From contig VYCZ01000452.1 of assembly GCA_009843675.1 (NCBI GenBank), positions 495-5,899 on the forward strand: a DNA stretch of 5,405 nucleotides, written 5' to 3'. The position numbers and the translations under genes are program-made. The stretch's first letter is position 1. Every line of letters begins with the position of its first letter. The notes under the pieces were generated by a model. It did no database searches. It was not told the DNA's origin and saw only the letters and a program-made list of their open reading frames with translations. The stretch comes from Gammaproteobacteria bacterium. GTDB lineage: Bacteria > Pseudomonadota > Gammaproteobacteria > Eutrophobiales > Eutrophobiaceae. Shown here one piece after another: positions 1-5,405 of the stretch.

Positions 1-1121
1 ATAAACACCACGGCCATGTTCCTGCCCACCTCTTCGGCGGTGGCGTCGCTGAACCGTTTCGCGCCTTTGCCGTCCAGGGTGATGGAGACGTTGGGGCTGC
101 CGGAGACGGAATCGAAACCGGCCGCGGCGTCGATGATGTAGTCGCCGGTCAACATGATCTGTTTCCTCAACAGTACCGGACTGCCGCCACGGTCATAATA
201 CAGCCGGGAACCGGCAGGCACCCGGCCGTCAACGGCGTCCTGCACGGCATGATCCTCGTCGGTCATACGGAATTCCAGGGTTGCGGTAGCGCCCAGGATT
301 TCCTTTGCCCGGGCAGTGTCCTGCACTCCCGGCAATTGCACGACCACGCGCTCCAGTCCCTGTTGTTGGATGATCGGTTCGGCCACGCCCAGTTCGTTCA
401 CACGTTTGCGCAAGGTGGTGATGTTCTGCTGCAGGGCCAGGCGCCGGGTCTCCTTTACCGCGTTCTCGCTGAGTCGGGCAAGCAGGGGAAACTCGTCGCT
501 CTCGGACTCGGGTTGCTCCAGTGCCAGGGCGGGAAAATTATCCGCTATCACGAAGATACCCAGCCGGCGCTGTTCGGCATCCCTGAACCTGATGAGCAGG
601 CCGTCATCCCTGCGCCGGGTGATGGTCCGGTAGCGAATCCGCTCGTCCCGCAGTTGCGTCCTGATATCCGAGACGTAACGCTCTTCCGCCTTGGCAACCG
701 CCGCTTCCATATCCACCTGCATGAGGAAATGCACGCCGCCGCGCAAATCCAGACCCAGGAACATGGGTTCGGCGCCCAGCGCGCGCAGCCAGCCCGGCGT
801 CGCCGGGGCCAGGTTAAGGGCCACGGTGTAGGAACGGCCCAGCCCTTCCTTGACCACGTCCTGGGCCTTGAGCTGGGTTCCCTCGTCTGCAAACCTGACC
901 ACCAGGCTGCCCTCACCCACGCTGATGTTGCCGTACTCGATGCCCGCCGTGTCCAGGGCGTCTTCCACGGCATACCGGGTGAGTTCGCTGATCTCGCCGC
1001 CCCGCGATGCAGAGACCTGCAATGCCGGGTCCTTGCCGTAGATATTGGGCAACGCGAACAGGCAACCGATCGCAATGACAGCGATGATCAGCAGGTATTT
1101 CCAGAGAGGGTAACGGTTCAT
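1..1121 (-). CDS. secD: SecD, protein translocase accessory subunit (partial, N-terminal 373 residues)
   Basis: SecD is an inner-membrane RND-like protein that works with SecF and YajC beside SecYEG, using the proton gradient to help pull exported proteins into the periplasm. The reading frame stays open from the ATG at 1121 to the left edge, so the C-terminus is missing; E. coli SecD is about 615 aa, so roughly 60% is seen. Visible parts: a start of the form MNRYPLWKYLL, one membrane segment at about residues 8-26, the conserved LGLDLRGGVHF motif at 122-132 and, in the periplasmic P1 region, LRKRVNELGVAEPIIQQQG at 237-255 followed by LPGVQDTARAKEILGATATLEFR at 263-285. These are characteristic of gammaproteobacterial SecD. 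An in-frame TAG two codons upstream fixes the ATG as the first possible start there. No good Shine-Dalgarno lies at normal spacing; an AAGGA is about 23 nt upstream. The gene follows yajC by 42 bp and is probably cotranscribed with it. secF would be expected beyond the left edge. Confidence 0.96.
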   Translation of the reverse strand, partial: MNRYPLWKYLLIIAVIAIGCLFALPNIYGKDPALQVSASRGGEISELTRYAVEDALDTAGIEYGNISVGEGSLVVRFADEGTQLKAQDVVKEGLGRSYTVALNLAPATPGWLRALGAEPMFLGLDLRGGVHFLMQVDMEAAVAKAEERYVSDIRTQLRDERIRYRTITRRRDDGLLIRFRDAEQRRLGIFVIADNFPALALEQPESESDEFPLLARLSENAVKETRRLALQQNITTLRKRVNELGVAEPIIQQQGLERVVVQLPGVQDTARAKEILGATATLEFRMTDEDHAVQDAVDGRVPAGSRLYYDRGGSPVLLRKQIMLTGDYIIDAAAGFDSVSGSPNVSITLDGKGAKRFSDATAEEVGRNMAVVF

Positions 1122-1163
1122 GGACTGCTAACTGAGTTCGTCATTCCTTGCGTAAAGCCGGCC

Positions 1164-1490
1164 TCAGAGGGTTTTCAGCGTCCCCTTGGGCAGGACCGCG
1201 GAAACGGCCTGCTTCTGCACCTTGATCTCAGTGCCTTGGGTAACTTCCAGCACGATGAAATTATCGCCCACTTGGTTGATCTTCCCCAGAACGCCGCCGT
1301 TGGTGGCCACTTCATCGCCTTTCGCCAGGTTGCTGACCAGTTGCTTGTGCTCCCTGGCCTGCTTCATCTGCGGCCGGATCAGGAAAAAATAGAAAATGAC
1401 GAAGAACAGGACCATCATGAACAGAAAGGAACCGCCTCCGCCCTGTCCGCCGCCCTGCGCCCATGCGTTGTTTATGAAGAAATCAATCAT
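1164..1490 (-). CDS. yajC: YajC, Sec translocon accessory subunit
   Basis: A 108-aa single-pass inner-membrane protein that associates with SecD and SecF in the Sec holotranslocon. The length matches the family (E. coli YajC is 110 aa). A short N-terminus (MIDFFINNAWAQ) and a glycine-rich stretch (residues 13-20) precede one hydrophobic helix at about 21-38, which ends in the conserved LIRPQ sequence (37-41). A basic patch (KQAREHKQ, 43-50) follows, then the family motif GDEVATNGGVLGKI at 58-71 and a small beta-rich cytoplasmic domain. The gene lies just upstream of secD on the same strand, the standard yajC-secD-secF order. The ribosome site before the ATG is weak (GGA three bases upstream). 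A near-consensus promoter lies about 30 bp upstream, so the gene seems to begin its own transcription unit although the FDH genes lie upstream on the same strand. Confidence 0.97.
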   Translation of the reverse strand: MIDFFINNAWAQGGGQGGGGSFLFMMVLFFVIFYFFLIRPQMKQAREHKQLVSNLAKGDEVATNGGVLGKINQVGDNFIVLEVTQGTEIKVQKQAVSAVLPKGTLKTL

Positions 1491-1520
1491 CGATCCGGTG
1501 CCGTATGAAACGAAGGCGGC

Positions 1521-1529
1521 ATTATATCA
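1521..1529 (-). promoter_or_regulatory. Extended -10 promoter for yajC-secD
   Basis: Read on the minus strand, the bases are TGATATAAT: a perfect sigma-70 TATAAT (1526-1521) preceded by the TGn of an extended -10 element. No good -35 hexamer lies at 16-18 bp (the best is AATCAA), which fits the extended -10 class. Transcription would start near 1514, giving a leader of about 24 nt before the yajC ATG at 1490. Position and match make this a likely promoter, but it is predicted from sequence only. Confidence 0.65.
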
Positions 1530-1530
1530 C

Positions 1531-1545
1531 AACAGGGAACCTGTT
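1531..1545. repeat. Short perfect inverted repeat upstream of the yajC -10 (possible operator)
   Basis: On the plus strand the sequence is AACAGG-GAA-CCTGTT, two perfect 6-bp arms around a 3-bp centre. It fills most of the spacer between the -10 element and where a -35 would lie, so a dimeric protein bound here would affect promoter use. It is not a LexA box, because the ACAG and CTGT half-sites are in the wrong order. I recognise no regulator for it, and a 6-bp palindrome can occur by chance. Confidence 0.4.
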
Positions 1546-1569
1546 GATTCCTGCAATATGATACAAGGC

Positions 1570-1586
1570 GTCGCCCAAGGGGCGAC
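1570..1586 (-). terminator. GC-rich hairpin after the FDH alpha gene (weak terminator candidate)
   Basis: Sixteen bases past the FDH alpha stop codon, the sequence GTCGCCC-CTT-GGGCGAC (minus strand) forms a perfect 7-bp stem with a 3-nt loop. Position and stem strength suit an intrinsic terminator or an mRNA 3'-end stabiliser. The following bases (GCCTTGTATC) contain no run of U, so termination may be partial or absent and some read-through into yajC is possible. Confidence 0.45.
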
Positions 1587-1602
1587 TCGATATCAATGAA
1601 GA

Positions 1603-4344
1603 CTAGTTCTTCGAGACCCGTATCGCGCAGAACTTGAACTCGGGGATCTTGCCGAAGGGGTCGAGAGCGTCGTTGGTGAGCAGGTTGGCCGCGGCTTCGT
1701 GGTAGGTGAACGGCATCATGAACACGCCCTGCTGCATGCCTTCGTCCACGCGGGTGGCGACCGTCAGCGCGCCGCGCCGGGATGCGATGGTCAGCAGGTC
1801 GCCCGATTCCATATCCAGCGCGCGCAGGTCCTCCGGATTGGCCAGGACATAAGGCCAGGGCTCGATGGTGTTCAGCACCCGGGAGTGGCGCGTCATGGTG
1901 CCGGTGTGCCAGTGCTCCAGTTGCCGTCCCGTCAAGAAGATGAAGGGGTATTCCTCATCGGGCAGTTCGGCCGCCTCGATATAGTCGGCCGCGACAAAAC
2001 GCCCCTTGCCGTCGTCGGTCGGGAACACGCCGTCCCTGAAGATGACCGGTTCGCCCGGGTCGCCTTCCCTGAGCAGGGGATAGGTGAGTGAATCTTCATC
2101 TTCCAGCCGCGCCCAGGTCATGCCCGCCATGCTGGGCACGGCCTGCCTGATCTCCTCGAATACGGCTTCGGGTCCGGTGTAGTCCCATTGCAGGCCGAGG
2201 CGGCGGGCCAGTTCCTGGATGATCCAAAGGTCCTGGCGCGACTCGCCGGGCGGGGAGACCGCCCGCCTGCCCAGTTGCACCCGGCGGTCGGTGTTGGTAT
2301 AGGTGCCGGTCTTCTCCGGGAACGCGGAAGCGGGCAGGATGACGTCGGCGAAGCCGCAGGTTTCGGTGAAGAAGATATCCTGAACCACGAGGTGCTGCAG
2401 CCTGGTGAGAGCTTCCCTGGCGTGCTCCAGGTTGGGATCGGACATGGCCGGGTTCTCTCCCATGATGTACATGCCGGTGATATCCCGCGCATGGATGCTG
2501 TGCATGATCTCGACCACCGTCTTGCCGGTGTCCGGATCAAGCTCCGTGCTCCAGAATTCCTCGAACCTGTTTCTTGTTTCTGGATCGTTCACCGGCTGGT
2601 AATCGGGGTACACCATGGGTATCAGACCCATGTCGGAGGCGCCCTGCACGTTGTTCTGGCCGCGCAGCGGGTGCAGGCCGGTGCCGGGCCGGCCGATCTG
2701 TCCGGTCATCAGCGCCAGCGAGATCAGGCAGCGGGCGTTGTCCGTCCCGTGCACGTGCTGCGAAATGCCCATTCCCCAGAAGATGATGGCTGTTTTCGCG
2801 GTCGCATACAGGCGCGCCGTTTCCCTGATGGCCTCCGGGGCGATACCGCACAGCGGCGACACTTTTTCGGGGCTGTATTCCCGTACCGTTTCCCGCAGCG
2901 CGTCAAATCCGTCGGTATGGGCGTCGATGAATGACTGGTCGTGCAGTCCCTCGTCGATTATCGTGTGCATCATGCCGTTCAGCAGCAGCACATCCGTCCC
3001 CGGGCGCAGCTGCAGGAACGCATGTGCGTGCAGGTACATCTCGGAACTGTAAGGCTCTATCACGACCAGTTTGCTGCCGTTCAGGGTGGCGTTCTTCATG
3101 AACGTGGCCGCCACCGGGTGATTGTCATTGGGCCGGGCGCCGATCACGATGATGACGTCAGCCTGTGTGCCGTCAGCCACCTGGTTGGAGACCGCGCCGG
3201 AGCCGATGGTCTCCAGCAGCGCGGCCACCGAGGAGGCATGGCACAGGCGGGTGCAATGGTCCACGTTATTGGTGCCGAAGCCGGTGCGCACCAGCTTCTG
3301 GAACAGGTAGGCTTCTTCGTTGCTGCCCTTGGCGCAGCCGAACCCGGCCAGGGCCTGAGACCCCTGCGCGTCACGGATAGAGCTCAGGCCGGAGGCCGCC
3401 ACGTCCAGGGCTTCCTCCCAAGTCGCCTCGCGGAAATAACGGTGCAGCGCCCGGGACGGGATGATCTCCGTGGTCTTGGCTGTCCCCGGTTTCCGGATCA
3501 GCGGCCGCGTCAGGCGGGCGGGGTGGTGAACGTAATCGAAACCGTAGCGCCCCTTGACGCACAGGCGGCCCTGGTTGGAGGGGCCGTCCCGGCCTTCGAC
3601 GTAATGTATGTGGTCGTTCTTTACGTTGAACGTCAACAGGCAGCCCACGCCGCAGTACGGGCAGACGGAATCGACCTGTTTGTCCGGCTCCACCAGCCCG
3701 ACGTTCCGGGCCGGCATCAGCGCGCCGGTGGGGCACGCCTGCACGCACTCGCCGCAGGCCACGCAGGTGCTCTCGCCCATCAGGTCGCCCATGTCGAACA
3801 CGATTTCCGAGTGCCTGCCGCGTTGTGCGAAACCGATCACGTCGTTCACCTGCTCTTCCCGGCAGGCGCGCACGCAACGGGTGCACTGGATACAGGCATC
3901 CAGGTTGACCGCGATGGCGGGGTGCGAGTGGTCCGGCGCGACGGGTTCCCGCGCCTCGAAGCGGGGAGAGAACACGTTCAGCTTCCTGGACCATTGGTCC
4001 AGTTCCGAATCCAGCCGGTAGGGTGATGTCCCCTGTTGCGGCATGTCGGCCAGCAACAGTTCCAGCACCATTTTCTGCGAGTGCAGCGCACGCTCATTTT
4101 CGCTGCTTACCCTCATCCCGTCGGACGGTTTGCGGCAGCAGGACGGCGCCAGTGCGCGCTCGCCCTCAATCTCCACCATGCAGGCGCGGCAGTTGCCGTC
4201 GGCGCGGTAACCTTCCTTGTAGCACAGCTTAGGGATCTCCACGCCGTGACGTTCAGCCGTCTGCAGGATGGTCTCTCCTGCGCCGGCCTCAATCTCGCGC
4301 CCGTTCAAGGAGAACCGGATTGTCGTATTATCTTGCTTCTGCAT
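1603..4344 (-). CDS. fdhA: NAD-dependent formate dehydrogenase, alpha (catalytic, molybdopterin) subunit
   Basis: A 913-aa cytoplasmic subunit that oxidises formate to CO2 at a bis-MGD molybdenum or tungsten centre. Domains in order: a [2Fe-2S] ferredoxin fold at about 7-80, with probable ligands C41, C52, C55 and C69 or C70; two [4Fe-4S] sites, C151/154/157/161 (CIQCTRCVRAC) and C194/197/200/204 (CVACGECVQACP); the cluster next to the cofactor, C228/231/235/262; the molybdopterin oxidoreductase core; and the dinucleotide-binding domain at about 797-910. The metal ligand is C368 followed by H369 (RLCHAS), encoded by TGC at 3243-3241, so this is a cysteine enzyme, not a selenoenzyme. The stretch GRPGTGLHPLRGQNNVQGAS is typical of the family. 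Residues 71-150 contain no cysteine, so the His/Cys3 cluster of many NuoG-like and FDH alpha subunits seems absent. The ATG at 4344 precedes the ferredoxin fold by a normal distance; GGA lies 8 nt upstream. The beta gene next to it supports the NAD-linked assignment. The gene may also be named fdsA, or fdhF in automatic annotation. Confidence 0.94.
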   Translation of the reverse strand: MQKQDNTTIRFSLNGREIEAGAGETILQTAERHGVEIPKLCYKEGYRADGNCRACMVEIEGERALAPSCCRKPSDGMRVSSENERALHSQKMVLELLLADMPQQGTSPYRLDSELDQWSRKLNVFSPRFEAREPVAPDHSHPAIAVNLDACIQCTRCVRACREEQVNDVIGFAQRGRHSEIVFDMGDLMGESTCVACGECVQACPTGALMPARNVGLVEPDKQVDSVCPYCGVGCLLTFNVKNDHIHYVEGRDGPSNQGRLCVKGRYGFDYVHHPARLTRPLIRKPGTAKTTEIIPSRALHRYFREATWEEALDVAASGLSSIRDAQGSQALAGFGCAKGSNEEAYLFQKLVRTGFGTNNVDHCTRLCHASSVAALLETIGSGAVSNQVADGTQADVIIVIGARPNDNHPVAATFMKNATLNGSKLVVIEPYSSEMYLHAHAFLQLRPGTDVLLLNGMMHTIIDEGLHDQSFIDAHTDGFDALRETVREYSPEKVSPLCGIAPEAIRETARLYATAKTAIIFWGMGISQHVHGTDNARCLISLALMTGQIGRPGTGLHPLRGQNNVQGASDMGLIPMVYPDYQPVNDPETRNRFEEFWSTELDPDTGKTVVEIMHSIHARDITGMYIMGENPAMSDPNLEHAREALTRLQHLVVQDIFFTETCGFADVILPASAFPEKTGTYTNTDRRVQLGRRAVSPPGESRQDLWIIQELARRLGLQWDYTGPEAVFEEIRQAVPSMAGMTWARLEDEDSLTYPLLREGDPGEPVIFRDGVFPTDDGKGRFVAADYIEAAELPDEEYPFIFLTGRQLEHWHTGTMTRHSRVLNTIEPWPYVLANPEDLRALDMESGDLLTIASRRGALTVATRVDEGMQQGVFMMPFTYHEAAANLLTNDALDPFGKIPEFKFCAIRVSKN

Positions 4345-4355
4345 TTGTGAATTCC
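4345..4355 (-). promoter_or_regulatory. Probable ribosome binding site of the FDH alpha gene
   Basis: The minus-strand bases before the ATG are GGAATTCACAA. A short GGA (4355-4353) with an 8-nt spacer is the only Shine-Dalgarno-like sequence. It directly abuts the end of the 17-bp inverted repeat, so a hairpin formed in the mRNA would lie immediately beside the ribosome site. Confidence 0.4.
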
Positions 4356-4421
4356 GGGGTCAGAGTAAAATCGTTACCATCGTAGTCGGTGGCAGGATCG
4401 AGGTGATTTTACTCTGACCCC
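4356..4421. repeat. 66-bp palindromic element with perfect 17-bp inverted arms, inside the FDH operon
   Basis: The left arm GGGGTCAGAGTAAAATC (4356-4372) and right arm GATTTTACTCTGACCCC (4405-4421) are perfect reverse complements around a 32-bp centre (4373-4404). The AT-rich arm core contrasts with the GC-rich genes on either side. From memory, the GGGGTCAGAGTAAAAT word recurs between genes in many proteobacterial genomes, often as inverted pairs near REP-associated (IS200-like) transposases; I could not check this here. No transposase is encoded in the element, so if mobile it would be a non-autonomous, REP- or MITE-like unit. In the beta-alpha transcript it would fold into a stable hairpin ending 11 nt before the alpha start codon. 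It lacks a U-run after the stem on the minus strand, so it is not a standard terminator. Confidence 0.75.
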
Positions 4422-4425
4422 ACAC

Positions 4426-4473
4426 ATCTGCCACCAATCTGAAAAGTCATCTGCGTTAATCTGCGTCATCTGC
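4426..4473. repeat. Short array of ATCTG(C) words
   Basis: ATCTG occurs five times on the plus strand, starting at 4426, 4437, 4449, 4459 and 4468, at intervals of 9-12 bp. The last three form a near-perfect tandem: gtcatctgc, gttaatctgc, gtcatctgc (4446-4473). On the coding strand it reads as repeated CGCAGAT. It fills most of the space between the beta stop codon and the palindromic element and lies outside both genes. It resembles a degenerate dispersed intergenic repeat; no function is evident. Confidence 0.55.
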
Positions 4474-4481
4474 GGATAATC

Positions 4482-5405
4482 TCAGGAAAACTCCCCCGGA
4501 AAATACTTCATGGCACAACGCAACGGGTTCGGCGCAGCCTGACCCAGCCCGCAGATGGAGGCGTCCTCCATGGCCTGCGCCAGGTCTTCCAGCAGCAGCC
4601 GGTCCCACTCGGGTTTCTCCATCAGTTTCACCGCCTTGGCCGTCCCCGCCCGGCATGGCGTGCACTGGCCGCAGGATTCGTCCTCGAAGAACCGCATCGC
4701 GTTCAGTGCCAGGGCGCGGGCGCTGTCCCGGTCCGACAGCACGATGACCGCGGCAGAACCGATGAAGGCGCCGTGCGGCTGCAAGGTGTCGAAATCCAGC
4801 GGTACGTCATCCAATGCGGCGGGCAGTATGCCGCCGGAGGCGCCGCCGGGGAAGTAACCGTAAAATTCGTGCCCGGGCAGCATGCCGCCGCAGTGTTCCT
4901 CGATGAGTTCGCGGATGGTGATGCCCGCCGGCGCCAGGTGCACGCCGGGGTTCTGCACCCTGCCGCTCACCGAGAACGAGCGCAGCCCCTTGCGGCCGCG
5001 CCGGCCTTGGGATGTAAACCATTCGGGCCCTTTCTCGACGATATCCCGCACCCAGTGCAGGGTCTCCATGTTCTGTTCCAGGGTGGGACGGTTGAACAGG
5101 CCCACCTCCGCCACGTAAGGCGGCCGCAGGCGCGGCATGCCGCGCTTGCCCTCTATGGATTCGAGCATGGCGGATTCCTCGCCGCAGATATAGGCGCCGG
5201 CCCCGCGGCGCAGGTGGATCGGCGGCAGCGGGCAGGGCGGGTCCTGCTGCAATGCCGCCAGTTCCGCCTCCAGCATGCCGCGGCAACCGGCGTATTCGTC
5301 GCGCAGGTAGATGTATATCGCTTCTGCCTCGATGGCCCAGGCCGCGACCAGCGTGCCTTCGATGAATCGGTGCGGGTCGAGTTCCAGGTAATAACGGTCC
5401 TTGAA
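4482..5405 (-). CDS. fdhB: NAD-dependent formate dehydrogenase, beta subunit (NuoF-like; partial, C-terminal 307 residues)
   Basis: The flavin and NADH-binding subunit, which takes electrons from the alpha subunit and reduces NAD+. The frame is open to the right edge, so the N-terminus is missing. The ATG at 5276 is internal: the 43 codons before it (FKDRYYLELDPHRFIEG and onward) are good NuoF family sequence. Counting from the edge, visible parts are the FMN/NADH region GAGAYICGEESAMLESIEGKRG (68-89) and RPPYVAEVGLFNRPT (94-108), the SLBB-like middle (about 140-225), and the [4Fe-4S] site ESCGQCTPCRAG (243-254) with a fourth ligand at C285 (SICGLG). The C-terminus is normal, ending PLRCAMKYFPGEFS before TGA. 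The missing N-terminus may carry a fused NuoE-like thioredoxin-fold domain, as in some methylotroph enzymes, or NuoE may be a separate gene to the right. NuoF of complex I and HoxF of hydrogenase are relatives; the neighbouring FDH alpha gene decides between them. Confidence 0.93.
   Translation of the reverse strand, partial: FKDRYYLELDPHRFIEGTLVAAWAIEAEAIYIYLRDEYAGCRGMLEAELAALQQDPPCPLPPIHLRRGAGAYICGEESAMLESIEGKRGMPRLRPPYVAEVGLFNRPTLEQNMETLHWVRDIVEKGPEWFTSQGRRGRKGLRSFSVSGRVQNPGVHLAPAGITIRELIEEHCGGMLPGHEFYGYFPGGASGGILPAALDDVPLDFDTLQPHGAFIGSAAVIVLSDRDSARALALNAMRFFEDESCGQCTPCRAGTAKAVKLMEKPEWDRLLLEDLAQAMEDASICGLGQAAPNPLRCAMKYFPGEFS

Noticed and set aside
548..1075. A 175-codon minus-strand frame inside secD
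   Set aside because: It overlaps secD in another frame and its Arg, Ser, Trp and Cys-rich translation is typical of an out-of-frame reading; the secD frame gives the conserved protein.
249..1508. A 419-codon plus-strand open frame opposite yajC and secD
   Set aside because: It lies opposite two clear conserved genes, its translation shows no domain or compositional sense, and long antisense frames are common in GC-rich coding DNA.
1531..1545. LexA (SOS) box upstream of yajC
   Set aside because: LexA boxes read CTGT then ACAG; here the half-sites come in the opposite order with a shorter gap.
3238..3243. Possible selenocysteine active site in FDH alpha
   Set aside because: The metal-ligand codon is TGC followed by CAT (Cys-His), not TGA, so no selenocysteine insertion is needed.
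2941..4026. A 361-codon plus-strand open frame opposite the FDH alpha gene
   Set aside because: The minus strand encodes the conserved Fe-S and molybdopterin motifs in this interval; the plus frame is a GC-bias shadow with no recognisable motif.
4356..4421. Intrinsic terminator or CRISPR repeat unit
   Set aside because: No U-run follows the stem on the minus strand and the loop is long for a terminator. Only one inverted pair is present, with no repeated spacers, so it is not a CRISPR array.
5274..5276. ATG at 5276 as the start of the FDH beta subunit
   Set aside because: The frame continues upstream to the window edge with conserved NuoF sequence, so this methionine is internal.

Overview
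The window reads as a piece of a GC-rich gammaproteobacterial chromosome. All four genes lie on the minus strand, so transcription runs from right to left. The lineage is inferred from the SecD and YajC sequences and is not certain below class level; the formate dehydrogenase (FDH) fits a metabolically versatile or autotrophic/methylotrophic bacterium. Two unrelated modules sit head to tail.

Right part (5405 to 1603): two subunits of a soluble, cytoplasmic, NAD-linked, molybdenum- or tungsten-dependent FDH. The beta subunit (5405-4482, 5' end outside the window) is NuoF-like, with an FMN/NADH domain and a [4Fe-4S] site. The alpha subunit (4344-1603, complete, 913 aa) is the bis-MGD catalytic subunit with an N-terminal iron-sulfur relay and a cysteine, not selenocysteine, as metal ligand. 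Together they would oxidise formate to CO2 and pass electrons through the Fe-S relay to FMN and NAD+, or run in reverse. The 137-bp gap between them is unusual. It holds a perfect 17-bp inverted repeat with a 32-bp centre, ending 11 bp before the alpha start codon, and next to it a short array of ATCTG(C) words. Both look like dispersed repeat DNA inserted in an operon.

Middle (1602 to 1491): a short intergenic region with a GC-rich hairpin just after the FDH stop codon, a 6-bp inverted repeat, and a perfect extended -10 promoter reading into yajC.

Left part (1490 to 1): yajC (complete) and the first 373 codons of secD, the start of the Sec-translocon accessory operon yajC-secD-secF. tgt and queA, the usual upstream neighbours in gammaproteobacteria, are not there; the FDH genes occupy that place.

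I see no RNA genes, CRISPR array, transposase gene or clearly novel multi-gene system. The best leads are the repeat element in the FDH operon and the alpha-subunit N-terminal region, which lacks the cysteines expected for one Fe-S cluster.
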